Positions 1 to 9,462 are shown, counted from the stretch's first letter. The stretch: 64,000 bases of DNA from Hyphomicrobium sp. MC1 (GCF_000253295.1 NC_015717.1:4278001-4342000), one strand, 5' to 3'. Program-made: numbers and translations. Notes: a model not told the origin generated them from the letters alone.

Positions 1-198
1 GTTCTTGTCGTCGAACGCGAACGTACCGGAGAATTTGTCGAAGCGGCCGATGATCCAGCTGAAGCCCAGATGGTTGACCTTGAACGTGATCGATGCGTGA
101 GCATTGTCGGTGTCGATCTTGTAGTCGGCAGCCATCGCCGGGGTAGACATCACAACCGCCGCCAACGATACGGCGAACGCTGCGTATTTGACCTTCAT
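1..198 (-). CDS. YceI family periplasmic protein, N-terminal part (cut by window edge)
   Basis: The gene reads leftward out of the window, so only its first 66 codons are visible. It starts with a clear signal peptide (MKVKYAAFAVSLAAVVMS, cleavage near AMA-AD). The mature start, YKIDTDNAHASITFKVNHLG, is the typical first strand of YceI, a lipocalin-like barrel that binds isoprenoid-type lipids in the periplasm. Only 2 bases separate its start codon from the stop of the b561 gene upstream, so the two form an operon. The exact ligand cannot be inferred. Confidence 0.88.
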   Translation of the reverse strand, partial: MKVKYAAFAVSLAAVVMSTPAMAADYKIDTDNAHASITFKVNHLGFSWIIGRFDKFSGTFAFDDKN

Positions 199-200
199 TG

Positions 201-776
201 CTAATTTCCCTTTTCTAAGGTGCGTGATGAACTCTTTGGGCCGGACCACATGCGGGTCAGGATCTCGCTTCTGTCGATGATGTGATGCTTCAATGCCGCG
301 ATCGCATGAATGACGGCGAGCACAATGACGGCATACGCGAGAATGCGATGTATATTGCCGGCGGGCGTTTCGAGGCCGGGCAGCTTCGTAATTGCGGGCA
401 CGTCGAACCAGCCGAAGACGCTGACGGGCGCGCCATCCGCCGTCGAGATCAGGTAACCGCTGATCAGCAACGCGAACAACAGCAGGTAGAAGCCCCAATG
501 GACCGCGAACGACGCTTTTCGCTCAAGCGGCGAAAGCTCGGCGTCGGAGGGCTTCGAATTGACCATGCGCCAGATCAGACGAACGATCAGCGCAAATAAT
601 AGAACCATTCCAAGGCTGCGATGAATGTCGGGCGCAGAATTGTAATAGGGGCTGTAGTAGTCGAGTCCGACCATCCAGAGGCCGAGGGCGAACATGGCGA
701 CGATCGCAACGGCCATAAGCCAATGAAACAGGCGCGAAATAAGCCCGTAACCGTCCAATGTGTCGCGAATGTACAT
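201..776 (-). CDS. Cytochrome b561 family membrane protein
   Basis: A 191-residue integral membrane protein with four hydrophobic segments. Its histidines sit in b561-type places: RLFHW near the first helix, DIHRSLG before the second, and GNIHRILAY plus a late HAIAALKHH in the last. The family binds two b-type hemes and passes electrons from the quinone pool. I chose the start at 776 (MYIRDTLDGYG) because GGGAG lies just upstream; an in-frame start 28 codons earlier gives a non-conserved, Cys/Arg-rich leader. The pairing with YceI is common and suggests a shared electron-transfer or lipid-quinone role (inference). Confidence 0.9.
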   Translation of the reverse strand: MYIRDTLDGYGLISRLFHWLMAVAIVAMFALGLWMVGLDYYSPYYNSAPDIHRSLGMVLLFALIVRLIWRMVNSKPSDAELSPLERKASFAVHWGFYLLLFALLISGYLISTADGAPVSVFGWFDVPAITKLPGLETPAGNIHRILAYAVIVLAVIHAIAALKHHIIDRSEILTRMWSGPKSSSRTLEKGN

Positions 777-885
777 ATTGCTCCCGCCTTGCGCGATGTG
801 CGCGCATCGCCCCTTTGGCGACACATGCAAGCACAGGCGAGAGCTTTCAAGAGGGCACAAAAAAGGAACCGGGCGGGACTGCTGT

Positions 886-1776
886 TCAGTCTGCTGTTGC
901 GCCGGCGACCACGTTCACATCGACGCTGACACTGACGGCATGTTCGCCGCCGCCGCGCAGGACCCCGCTGATCGGACTGACGTCATCGTAGTCGCGGCCG
1001 AATGCGACCGTTATGTGCTCGTCGCGGACGATGATGCCATTGGTCGGATCGAGATCAACCCAGCCATATTCCGGTGACCAGACTGAGATCCACGCGTGCG
1101 ACGCATCGGCGCCTTGCAGCTTTGGACGTCCCGCGGGCGGATGGGTGTGGAGATAGCCGCTGACGTAGCGCGCCGGAATGCGAAGCGCGCGCAAACCCGC
1201 GAGTGCCAGATGCGCGAAATCCTGACAGACGCCGCGACGCATGGCGAAGACCTGCGTGACCGGCGTTGACACATCGGTGGCATGCGGATCGAATTTGAAA
1301 TCGTTGTAAATCCGCATGACGAAATCCATCGCGCCTTCGAGGACCGGCCGCATCGGCGTGAACGAGAAAGCTGCATAGTCGGCGATTTCCAATGTCGGCG
1401 TCGTCAAGCGCGAGGCGCAGCGGTACATCAAAATATCGACATCGCGCTGCTGTGCCGCTTCGTGCAGACACGGATCGAGCGCGTCCCACGGCGTCGTCGC
1501 GGTCAGATCAACGGGCGGCGGCAGTGATTTCTCGACGGTGCTGCGTGCGAGCAGCACCAGCTCCTGATGCGGTTCCTCGATATCAAGAACGACTTCGACG
1601 TTGCCGAATGTGTCGATGCGCTCCTGTCGCGATGCCGGCGCAGGCTCGACGAGCAGACTGTGATTGCGAACGATCTGCCCAGGCATTGCGCGCGGCGACA
1701 TATGCACGAGGTGCAATGATTGCACCACGGTCGACCGGTAACGGTAGTGCGTCTTATGGACGATATCGAAGATCAT
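886..1776 (-). CDS. Transglutaminase-like cysteine peptidase family protein
   Basis: A 296-residue protein with the bacterial transglutaminase N-terminal beta domain (MIFDIVHKTHYRYRSTVVQS) followed by the transglutaminase core. The triad is readable: Cys184 in RRGVCQDFAHL, His227 in DASHAWISVW and Asp243 in WVDLDPTNG. Such proteins may be amide hydrolases or acyl transferases. Its start overlaps the stop of the ATP-grasp/alpha-E gene upstream by 4 bases (ATGA), so the two are translationally coupled. This gene set (transglutaminase, permuted ATP-grasp, alpha-E) is a known conserved neighbourhood predicted to make and cut peptide or amide bonds; no substrate is known to me. Confidence 0.88.
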   Translation of the reverse strand: MIFDIVHKTHYRYRSTVVQSLHLVHMSPRAMPGQIVRNHSLLVEPAPASRQERIDTFGNVEVVLDIEEPHQELVLLARSTVEKSLPPPVDLTATTPWDALDPCLHEAAQQRDVDILMYRCASRLTTPTLEIADYAAFSFTPMRPVLEGAMDFVMRIYNDFKFDPHATDVSTPVTQVFAMRRGVCQDFAHLALAGLRALRIPARYVSGYLHTHPPAGRPKLQGADASHAWISVWSPEYGWVDLDPTNGIIVRDEHITVAFGRDYDDVSPISGVLRGGGEHAVSVSVDVNVVAGATAD

Positions 1777-4343
1777 ATCGAGGGACCAACCCTCGTGTGT
1801 GTCCGATGGGGCGCTTCATCGAGAACGTTGAAGTAGCGGCGCGAGATGGCATTGGACAGCTCAGGCAACATGTCGAGCTGATCCATCAGCAGGCCTTCAA
1901 GCGTCTTGGCGGTCTCTTCTTTCGCCATGGCTTCGACATCGGCCAGACGGATCGACGTCAGAAGCGCAATGATAAGACGGCGGTCGTCGGGCAATCCCGC
2001 ACCTTGTGATGAATCCGGCAGGCTTTCGAGATGGCGCGCGATGGCTGAGAGCTGATAGGCAAGGCTTCGCGGATTTGTCTCGTCAAGCAACAGCAAATCC
2101 AAGACCAACGGCAGCATCGGATCGAGTCGATAGCGCGAGCGATAGGTGATAAAGCTGTCCGCGAGTTCGAGCAGCAGCAGCAGGCTGCTCGACGTCTCTT
2201 CCGGATCGGACACCGGGATGAAGAGCGTCAGAATAGCTTCGCTGAGATTTTGCGCGCGTTCGATGCGCCGTCCCATGTCGAGGAACGACCAGCCGAAGTT
2301 GCGCGTCATGTTCTCGTGCATAAAGCCGTTGAATGCCGCGACGGCGGTGATGCCCTCATCCAGTAGATCGAGAATTTCGACGGGGTGGGCCGAGTTAAGA
2401 GCTTTGCGCCAAGGCTCACCGCCGCGGAATTTGCTCAAAGTCTGCCAGGCTTCGAGCGAGAGGCGGTCACGGACAAGGTGTGCAACCCGATAGAGCCCGT
2501 CGAGCGTGCGTTCGAGCGTGCGCGAACCGAGCCCTGTCGTGATGAGGCGGCGGCACAGACGCTCGATTTCATCGTCGGGCGGCGTTTCGCGACTGCCTAT
2601 AACGGAACTCAGGTCTTTGCCGAGTAGCACCTCAAGGCATTTGCGTGCGGCACGCTGGCCAGTATCTGGCCCACTGTCTTCTTCGACGCGACGTAGCGCG
2701 CCGCGCAGCACGCGCATCGTCCAGTCGGCGCGTTCGCTGTATCGGCCGAGCCAAAAGAGGTCATCGGCGACGCGGCTTTGAATAACGCGTTGCGATCTCT
2801 CGACCCGCGCGGTCGCGAGGGTTGGGCGCCAGAGACTGATGTGCGGCGCCTGCTCGCCTTCGCCGATCACCCAAACGTCTCGTGTCTGCCCGTCAGGGGC
2901 GCTTAGTGCAACGGCACGGCCCGGAGCGACGCACATCGCAAGGCCACCGGGCATCACCTGATATTCGCCTGACGAAGTGCGGGAGATGTAAACGCGTATT
3001 GCGAACGGCTTCGGGACAAGGCCGCCGTCGGCGTAGACTGGGGACGAACTGAACCCGATCTTTTCTTCGGCGACGAGCGTCGCGCCATGCAGCGCAATTT
3101 CGTGCCGCATCTTTTCGCGTTCCGATGTCGACAGCGCCCGCGCTTCCCAACCCAGCGCGGCCTGCCCTGGTCTACCGGTTCCTTCCTGCGCCTTGCGAAT
3201 GGTGAAGCGTTCAGGGTTCGCAAACAGCTCTTGACGGGCATCGGCATTGCCGAGCCAGCGGCGATGCGCATCCTGGAGCTGAAGGTCTTCACCGAGAATA
3301 TGCTGCGCGAGTTGCGGCAGATAGGGGCCGAGACCACGGTTTTGCGCCAGCGCGGTCCCGATGGCGTTGACGACGAGATGCGGCGATTTCCGGCAAACCC
3401 TGAGCAAACCGGATGGACCGATGAAACCCGTCGGATCAAGCTCCAGCGGATCGCTCGATTTGCCGCTGATGCAGCGTACGATCAGATCGAGTTCCTTCAG
3501 TCCTTCGAGCGTCTTGAGATAGACCTGGGAATTTCTGGTTTTGAGATCGTGGCCTTCGACGATCAGATAACCGAGGTAACGAGCGAGATAGGCGTGCGAG
3601 AAATAGTCTTCGTGATGCGGTCCTGGCGTCAGCAGCGCGATGCGCGCGTTTTCGCGACCGCTGTGCAGCGTCAGCGTCGATTGCAGTTCTTGAAAATAGG
3701 GCGCCAAGCGACGGGCGTTGCAGTCCTTGAAGATATCGCCCGCAACGTGGGTATGAACGACGCGATTGGCGAGCGTGAAGCCAATGCCGGCCAGCGTCTC
3801 GGTGTGATTGTCGATGACGTGCCACTGGCCGTCCTCGCCCCGCGCGAGATCGGCGGCATAGAACATCAGCCCACCCGCATTCGGCAGCACGCCTTTGCAA
3901 GGGACGAGATAGGCCGGATCGGAGAACAGCAGTTCGGCGGGAATGAGACCCTGGCGGACCAAATTCTGGTCGCCGTAGACATCATTCAGAATGGCGTCAA
4001 ACAACCGTGCACGCTGAATGAGGGCGCGTTCGAGGCCCCGCCATTCGGCCGCCGAAATGACGACAGGGAGAAGATCAAGAGACCAGCGCTGTGCCGACGT
4101 GTTTGGGTCGGCGAAAATATCGTAGGCGATGCCCGTTTCGCGGACCCGGCGGGCGAGGCGCGCTGAGCGCAACTCGCGTTCGGCGTCGGTCAGCTGCACC
4201 AAACCATCGAGCAGCGGACGCCAGTGCTCGCGGATCGCGCCGCCGTCTTCCAGCAGCTCGTCAAATCCTGAAACCTCCTGGCGCCGGTAGGCGCTCAAAA
4301 GGTTGAACAATGGCTCCGCTTTCATTGCCGCTGCTGTCGTCAT
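1773..4343 (-). CDS. Circularly permuted ATP-grasp / alpha-E domain fusion protein
   Basis: An 856-residue protein. Residues about 60-480 match the circularly permuted type 2 ATP-grasp family (for example SDPAYLVPCKGVLPN, FYAADLARGEDGQWHVIDNH, RIALLTPGPHHEDYFSHAYLA, IRVYISRTSSGEYQVMPGGL). Residues about 520-840 form the helical alpha-E domain (SRVADDLFWLGRYSERADW, NFGWSFLDMGRRIERAQNL). In many genomes these are two neighbouring genes; here they are one polypeptide. ATP-grasp enzymes activate a carboxylate with ATP and join it to an amine, so a peptide-like product is likely (family inference). It is coupled to the transglutaminase gene downstream. Confidence 0.88.
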   Translation of the reverse strand: MTTAAAMKAEPLFNLLSAYRRQEVSGFDELLEDGGAIREHWRPLLDGLVQLTDAERELRSARLARRVRETGIAYDIFADPNTSAQRWSLDLLPVVISAAEWRGLERALIQRARLFDAILNDVYGDQNLVRQGLIPAELLFSDPAYLVPCKGVLPNAGGLMFYAADLARGEDGQWHVIDNHTETLAGIGFTLANRVVHTHVAGDIFKDCNARRLAPYFQELQSTLTLHSGRENARIALLTPGPHHEDYFSHAYLARYLGYLIVEGHDLKTRNSQVYLKTLEGLKELDLIVRCISGKSSDPLELDPTGFIGPSGLLRVCRKSPHLVVNAIGTALAQNRGLGPYLPQLAQHILGEDLQLQDAHRRWLGNADARQELFANPERFTIRKAQEGTGRPGQAALGWEARALSTSEREKMRHEIALHGATLVAEEKIGFSSSPVYADGGLVPKPFAIRVYISRTSSGEYQVMPGGLAMCVAPGRAVALSAPDGQTRDVWVIGEGEQAPHISLWRPTLATARVERSQRVIQSRVADDLFWLGRYSERADWTMRVLRGALRRVEEDSGPDTGQRAARKCLEVLLGKDLSSVIGSRETPPDDEIERLCRRLITTGLGSRTLERTLDGLYRVAHLVRDRLSLEAWQTLSKFRGGEPWRKALNSAHPVEILDLLDEGITAVAAFNGFMHENMTRNFGWSFLDMGRRIERAQNLSEAILTLFIPVSDPEETSSSLLLLLELADSFITYRSRYRLDPMLPLVLDLLLLDETNPRSLAYQLSAIARHLESLPDSSQGAGLPDDRRLIIALLTSIRLADVEAMAKEETAKTLEGLLMDQLDMLPELSNAISRRYFNVLDEAPHRTHTRVGPSI

Positions 4344-4484
4344 TCCGACTGGTCCACGCCGCGACGGTCCCCCAAATCACCGATTGAACGACACACACTA
4401 TCATGTGCCGAATCGCCGTCCGCAAGCGAGGCTCTGCGGCAAATGCGGAGGGAACCGCTGTGGAAACGTTTCCGTTGGCGATTT

Positions 4485-7400
4485 TCAGCCCGGATTGCGC
4501 CGAAGATCGAGGGTCGCCGGGTAATCCGGGTTAACGCTCTCGGACCTGACGTGCATCGGACCTGCCGTATGACCTTCTGCGTCGAAACGGGCGAGGCGGC
4601 GGCCCTCGGCTTCGTAGGCGTTGATCGGAAACACCTCGAAGTTGCGGCCGCCGGGGTGGGCGACATGGTAGCGGCAGCCCGCAATCGAGCGGCCGGACCA
4701 AGTATCGACGACGTCGAACGTCAGCGGCACGTGCGGCGGAATGGTCGGATGAAGCGCGGACGGCGGCCACCAAGCGCGGTAGCGAACGCCTGCGACGGCT
4801 TCGCCCCAATTTCCCGTGCCGGTAAGCGGCAGAGGCCGGCCGTTACAGGTCACGACGTATCGGTCGCCGGTCTGCCCCTTAACCTTTACCTCGACACGCT
4901 CGAGCGAAGAATCGACGTATCGGGCTGTGCCGCCCGCAGTGCTTTCCTCGCCGAGGACGTGCCATGGCTCCAAAGCCTGACGCAGCTCAAGGGTCAGGTT
5001 GTCAGCGGTGATGGTGCCGAAAAGCGGGAAGCGGAATTCGAAATGCGGGCGGAACCATTCGAGTTCGATCGGTAGTCCTGCCTCTTTGAGGTCGGCGATG
5101 ACGGCTGAAAGATCGGCCCAGATGTAGTGCGGCAGCATGAAACGATCGTGCAGCGCGGTACCCCAACGAACGAGCTTCTGGCGGTAGGGTTTCTCCCAGA
5201 ACATCGCGATCAAGGCGCGGAGCAGAAGCTGCTGCGCCAAACTCATGCGGGCGTGCGGGGGCATTTCAAACGAGCGGAACTCGACGAGGCCCAGGCGGCC
5301 CGTCGGCCCATCCGGCGAGTAGAGCTTGTCGATGCAGATCTCGGCGCGGTGGGTGTTGCCGGTGACGTCGATCAGCAGGTTGCGGAACAGGCGGTCCACC
5401 AGCCACGGTGGGATGTGGCCCAATCCCGGATTCGGCACCTGCGAAAGGGCAATCTCAAGCTCGTAGAGCGACTCGTGGCGTGCTTCGTCGGTGCGCGGCG
5501 CCTGGCTCGTCGGGCCGATGAACATGCCGGAGAAGAAGTACGACAGCGCCGGATGGTTCTGCCAGTAGGTGACGACCGATGCCAACAGATCGGGGCGGCG
5601 GAGGAACGGACTGTCGGCGGGCGTGATGCCGCCAAGCACGATATGATTGCCGCCGCCGGTTCCGGTGTGGCGGCCGTCGAGCATGAACTTTTCGGCGCTG
5701 AGACGAGCGTTGTGCGCTTCCTCGTAAAGGGCTGTCGTGATCGCGACCGAGCTTTCCCAACTCGTCGAAGGATGAATGTTGACTTCGATGACACCTGGGT
5801 CCGGCGTCACCTTGATCACATTGAGGCGCGCGTCCGGCGGCGGATTGTAGCCTTCGATCTGCACTGGCACGCCGGTCTGCTTGGCGGCCTCTTCGACAGC
5901 CGCGACCAGCGCCGCATAGTCTTCGGCATCGTAAAGCGGCGGCATGAACACGCAGACGGCGTTGCCGCGCGGCTCGATCGCCAGGGCCGTGCGGACCGAT
6001 CCCGATATTTCCGGCGCGACGCTAGCTTGCTGGCTTACGGGCGGTGCTTCGAGCGTCACGACGCGGCGCTGCTGCAAAAGGATCGTGCGTTCAGGAAGCG
6101 GTCGGTTCGGGCCCATCGGATCGCGCTCGATCACATGCGGATAGTCGAGCGGAGAGACGATCGGAAACGACTGCAGGGGAAGGCGGAACCCTGCCGGTGA
6201 ATCGCCGGGAATGAGGAAAAGGTGATCGCGCCGGAGCGCCCAGCGCTCAGTGACCCAGCGGCGGCCTCTATCGGCTGTCTGCCACGCCTGGATCGGCAGC
6301 ACATAACTCGCGACCGCGCCAAGACCGCGATCGAATACGCGGGCAATGCGGGCACGCTCAGCCGGGTCTTCGAGTTTATTGTCTTCAGCCGTGACATTGA
6401 TCGGCAGTTTTCGTTCCACAAGAAGAAAGTGCGCCGGGTCTTCGTAAGCCGGCATGGCGCTGTCTTCGGGCAGGCCGAGTTGCCTGCACACGCCGCGCAT
6501 CAGCTTGTCCGCGTCTTCCGGCATCGCCGGGCGGGCGACGCTTTCGCTGACGATCAGATCCTGATTTTCCCAGAGTGGCTGCCCGTCGCCCCGCCAGTAG
6601 AGTGCAAAAGCCCAGCGCGGCAGTTGCTCGCCGGGATACCATTTGCCCTGGCCATAATGCAGCATCGCGCCCGGTGCGAACCGTTGCTGCAAACGGCGAA
6701 CGAGTTCGTCGGCATAGCGGCGCTTGGTCGGCCCAACCGCAGCCGTGTTCCACTCTGCGCCTTCCATGTCGTCCGCTGAAACGAACGTTGGCTCGCCGCC
6801 CATGCTGAGGCGAACGTCGCCTTTCGTCAGACGTTCGTCGACGGCTTTTCCGGTTTCGACGATCGTCTTCCAGGTTTCGTCGTCGTAGGGCTTCGTGACG
6901 CGCGGGGTTTCGCGAATGCGCGTCACCGCCATCACGAAGTCGAATTCGACCTCGGCCTTGGTGTGACTGCCGGTGATCGGCGCAGCGCTGATGGGATGCG
7001 GCGTGGCAGCCAACGGGATATGGCCTTCGCCTGCGAGAAGGCCCGAGGTCGCGTCGAGGCCGATCCAGCCAGCGCCGGGGATGTAGACCTCACACCAGGC
7101 ATGCAGATCCGTGAAATCGGTATCGGTGCCGGCAGGGCCGTCGAGCGGCTTCACGTCGGGCTTCAGCTGGATCAGGTAGCCGGAGACGAACCGCGCGGCG
7201 AGGCCGACGTTGCGCATGATCTGCGTCAGCAGCCAGGCGCTGTCACGGCAGGAGCCTGAAGCATTTGACAGCGTCTGCTCGGGCGTCTGGACGCCGGGCT
7301 CCATGCGGATCAGGTAGCCGACGTCGCCTTGCACCATGCGATTGAGATCGCAGATGAAATCAATCGTCGTCTGCGGTTTGGTACTGACCTTTTCGAGATA

Positions 7401-7787
7401 GCGCTTGAGGTTCGGGCCAACGGCATCCGGCACGAGATAGGGCGCAAGCTCCTGCTTCAGGTGGTCGTCATAGGTGAAGGGCCAGTCCTTGGCGGCTTCC
7501 TCGATGAAGAAATCGAAGGGATTGATCACCGCCATATCGGCGACGAGGTCGACGGTCGCGGAGAATTCCGTCGTCTCCTCCGGCATCACAACGCGCGCCA
7601 GGAAATTGCCGAACGGGTCCTGCTGCCAATTGAGAAAATGCGTCTTCGGCGTGATGGTCAGCGAATAGCTGAGAATGGGGGTCCGGCAGTGCGGCGCCGG
7701 GCGGAGCCTGACGACTTGCGGCCCCATGTTGACACGTCGATCGTAGCGGTAGCTCGTTTTATGGGTCAGCGCGACGTGGAGGACCAT
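4485..7787 (-). CDS. Large transglutaminase-DUF2126 protein
   Basis: An 1100-residue protein. The first ~300 residues are a transglutaminase unit: a beta domain starting LHVALTHKTSYRYDRRVNMG, then Cys in SGSCRDSAWLLTQ, His in DLHAWCEVYIPGAGW and Asp in IGLDATSG. The rest is the long DUF2126 region (GGEPTFVSADDMEGAEWN, GTGGGNHIVLGGITPADSPF, LVEFRSFEMPPHARMS). Comparative work has linked DUF2126 to amidoligase-type chemistry; I recall this from memory and do not see it directly. The gene lies 141 bases upstream of the ATP-grasp/alpha-E gene in the same direction and is probably in the same operon. No signal peptide is visible, so it is likely cytoplasmic. Confidence 0.87.
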   Translation of the reverse strand: MVLHVALTHKTSYRYDRRVNMGPQVVRLRPAPHCRTPILSYSLTITPKTHFLNWQQDPFGNFLARVVMPEETTEFSATVDLVADMAVINPFDFFIEEAAKDWPFTYDDHLKQELAPYLVPDAVGPNLKRYLEKVSTKPQTTIDFICDLNRMVQGDVGYLIRMEPGVQTPEQTLSNASGSCRDSAWLLTQIMRNVGLAARFVSGYLIQLKPDVKPLDGPAGTDTDFTDLHAWCEVYIPGAGWIGLDATSGLLAGEGHIPLAATPHPISAAPITGSHTKAEVEFDFVMAVTRIRETPRVTKPYDDETWKTIVETGKAVDERLTKGDVRLSMGGEPTFVSADDMEGAEWNTAAVGPTKRRYADELVRRLQQRFAPGAMLHYGQGKWYPGEQLPRWAFALYWRGDGQPLWENQDLIVSESVARPAMPEDADKLMRGVCRQLGLPEDSAMPAYEDPAHFLLVERKLPINVTAEDNKLEDPAERARIARVFDRGLGAVASYVLPIQAWQTADRGRRWVTERWALRRDHLFLIPGDSPAGFRLPLQSFPIVSPLDYPHVIERDPMGPNRPLPERTILLQQRRVVTLEAPPVSQQASVAPEISGSVRTALAIEPRGNAVCVFMPPLYDAEDYAALVAAVEEAAKQTGVPVQIEGYNPPPDARLNVIKVTPDPGVIEVNIHPSTSWESSVAITTALYEEAHNARLSAEKFMLDGRHTGTGGGNHIVLGGITPADSPFLRRPDLLASVVTYWQNHPALSYFFSGMFIGPTSQAPRTDEARHESLYELEIALSQVPNPGLGHIPPWLVDRLFRNLLIDVTGNTHRAEICIDKLYSPDGPTGRLGLVEFRSFEMPPHARMSLAQQLLLRALIAMFWEKPYRQKLVRWGTALHDRFMLPHYIWADLSAVIADLKEAGLPIELEWFRPHFEFRFPLFGTITADNLTLELRQALEPWHVLGEESTAGGTARYVDSSLERVEVKVKGQTGDRYVVTCNGRPLPLTGTGNWGEAVAGVRYRAWWPPSALHPTIPPHVPLTFDVVDTWSGRSIAGCRYHVAHPGGRNFEVFPINAYEAEGRRLARFDAEGHTAGPMHVRSESVNPDYPATLDLRRNPG

Positions 7788-8104
7788 GGATGAGGCATTA
7801 TCCCTGTTTGATCTCGCGATGGACGCCCGTCAGACGAGCGCTTGGCAACGAAATACGTCTACCTGCGTTAGCGGTCCGATAGATGTGGTACAAGCGTGGT
7901 GCAGCCTAAAAACTGCGCAGCCTAAAATTCTGCTGGACGTTTGGGCAGAATGCTGAAGAATTGGCGGCCCCCTGCGTTTTATGAAGGCAACTGCGTGACT
8001 TATCCGCAAAATCGCTTGAACGGAAGCCGTGACGTCGCCGCCGAGTGCTTTGGTACCATGCCGGAAAGGCAAACATTCCCCTTCAGGAGTTGGCGGTCGC
8101 CAGA
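7788..8104. promoter_or_regulatory. Divergent promoter region with an 11-bp direct repeat
   Basis: This 317-base gap separates two divergent genes of the ATP-grasp/transglutaminase locus. It contains no convincing gene. It holds two perfect copies of GCAGCCTAAAA at 7901-7911 and 7917-7927, spaced 16 bases start to start. That spacing could place two protein monomers on similar faces of the DNA, but no regulator is known. No clear -35/-10 pair stands out. Confidence 0.35.
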
Positions 8105-9205
8105 ATGAAGAATTTTGCCTGCGCGAACTGCGGAAACACCGTTTATTTCGAGAACGTGACGTGCGTGAAATGCGGTAGCACGCTTGGCTTCGATAGCGCC
8201 GAGCAGGCGATCGTGGCGATCGCAGATGCGGGCTTAAGCGAAACCACACCCGACGTTCCGATCTTCCGCAAGCTCAATGCCGGTCCAGATGACGTTGCGC
8301 TGCACTACTGTGCCAATGCCGAATTCGGCGTTTGCAATTGGCTGACGCCCGACAGTGAAAGCCACATCTTCTGCAAGGCCTGCGACCTCAATCGCATCAT
8401 TCCCAATCTCTCCGAACCCGGCAGCCTGCTCGCTTGGCGCGCTATCGAGCACGCCAAGAAGCGGCTGGTCTATTCGCTGTTGCGGTTCGGTCTGCCGTTT
8501 GACGGCTCAGCTTCGACAAAAGGCCCGCTGACATTCGACTTCGTCCGCAATGCGCTGACGGGCCATCTCGATGGCGTCGTGACCATTGACGTCAGCGAAG
8601 CCGATGCGGTCGAACGGGAACGACAGCGCCAGCAGTTCGATGAGCCTTATCGCTCGCTGCTTGGTCATCTTCGCCACGAAAGCGGCCATTACTATTGGAT
8701 GGTGCTCGTCGAAGAAGCGGGACGACTTGAAGAGTTTCGCGAAATCTTTGGCGACGAACGTGACGATTACGATGCGGCGCTGGCCCGCCACCACGCCCAC
8801 GGTCCAGCGGCCGATTGGCAAGAGCAATACGTGTCAGCCTATGCCAGCGCGCACCCATGGGAAGATTGGGCCGAGACGTGGGCGCATTATCTTCACATGG
8901 TCGATGCGCTCGACACCGCTGCGGCCGAAGGCATGGAAGGACACGGCCTTCGGCTCGACATTCGAGACGATATTTATTCCAGCGTGACGTTCGGAGCGTT
9001 GATGGCGCGGTGGATTCCGCTCACCATCGCCATGAACAGCCTCAGCCGAAGCATGGGGCATGACGATTTCTATCCATTCGTCATTCCCGAGCCTGCCTAC
9101 GACAAGCTGGCGTTCGTACATCGCATGATCCACGAGCGCATCGAGCAACAGCCGCAAGAGCCGGCCGCATCAGAGAATGCTCAAACATTAAACTTGACTA
9201 CATAA
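8105..9205 (+). CDS. Putative zinc-binding metallopeptidase (COG4307 type)
   Basis: A 366-residue protein. The N-terminus is a zinc ribbon with Cys6, Cys9, Cys20 and Cys23, and more Cys follow at HYCANAEFGVCNW and HIFCKACDLN. A gluzincin-like motif H191-E-S-G-H195 (LRHESGHYYW) is the metal-binding helix, and WAETWAHYLHMVDALD further on supplies likely third-ligand and helix residues. The start at 8105 follows AGGAG about 9 bases upstream and gives the family's usual MKxFxC start. Genes of this family often sit beside transglutaminase/alpha-E/ATP-grasp genes, as here across a divergent promoter. It may process or release the product of those ligases (inference). Confidence 0.85.
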   Translation: MKNFACANCGNTVYFENVTCVKCGSTLGFDSAEQAIVAIADAGLSETTPDVPIFRKLNAGPDDVALHYCANAEFGVCNWLTPDSESHIFCKACDLNRIIPNLSEPGSLLAWRAIEHAKKRLVYSLLRFGLPFDGSASTKGPLTFDFVRNALTGHLDGVVTIDVSEADAVERERQRQQFDEPYRSLLGHLRHESGHYYWMVLVEEAGRLEEFREIFGDERDDYDAALARHHAHGPAADWQEQYVSAYASAHPWEDWAETWAHYLHMVDALDTAAAEGMEGHGLRLDIRDDIYSSVTFGALMARWIPLTIAMNSLSRSMGHDDFYPFVIPEPAYDKLAFVHRMIHERIEQQPQEPAASENAQTLNLTT

Positions 9206-9222
9206 GTATACATTAGCTTAAT
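9194..9222 (+). promoter_or_regulatory. Possible promoter upstream of the small genes before hemP
   Basis: TTGACT (9194-9199) and CTTAAT (9217-9222) are separated by 17 bases in an AT-rich stretch that overlaps the end of the metallopeptidase gene. The stretch stands out against the surrounding GC-rich DNA. It could drive the small gene at 9277 and perhaps the heme locus. No clear Irr or RirA box was recognised. Confidence 0.35.
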
Positions 9223-9276
9223 GGGGCATCTGCCATTTGCGGGGCCTTGAACCCCGATACTTTGGAGAGAAGCCAC

Positions 9277-9462
9277 ATGAAGCGCTCACAGTTCGATGGT
9301 GAGCGGTTTGACGTATGCGATACGTCCAACGCCGCGCTCGCCGCTTCGATGTTTTCAGCCTCCGTTGGAATGATCTGGGATTTCGCGACGGGTCACGTTT
9401 CTGCTTTCGACCGCATGCTGTCAGATCTATCGGAAGATACGTCCGACGAGACGGCATCATAA
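9277..9462 (+). CDS. Small hypothetical protein
   Basis: A 61-residue, slightly acidic protein (MKRSQFDGERFDVCDTSN...). GGAGAG lies 8-10 bases before this ATG, so I prefer it to an in-frame ATG 10 codons earlier. The middle (ALAASMFSASVGMIWDFATG) is mildly hydrophobic but not a clear membrane helix. I do not recognise the family. It is the first gene after the possible promoter at 9194 and precedes the heme-uptake genes, so a role tied to iron is possible but unproven. Confidence 0.5.
   Translation: MKRSQFDGERFDVCDTSNAALAASMFSASVGMIWDFATGHVSAFDRMLSDLSEDTSDETAS

Noticed and set aside
3087..4166. 359-codon plus-strand open frame opposite the ATP-grasp gene
   Set aside because: It is antisense to a clear family protein, is Arg/Gln rich without motifs, and has no ribosome binding site; a GC-skew shadow.
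5127..6200. 357-codon plus-strand open frame opposite the DUF2126 gene
   Set aside because: Antisense shadow of a recognised protein; Arg/His-rich composition typical of such frames.
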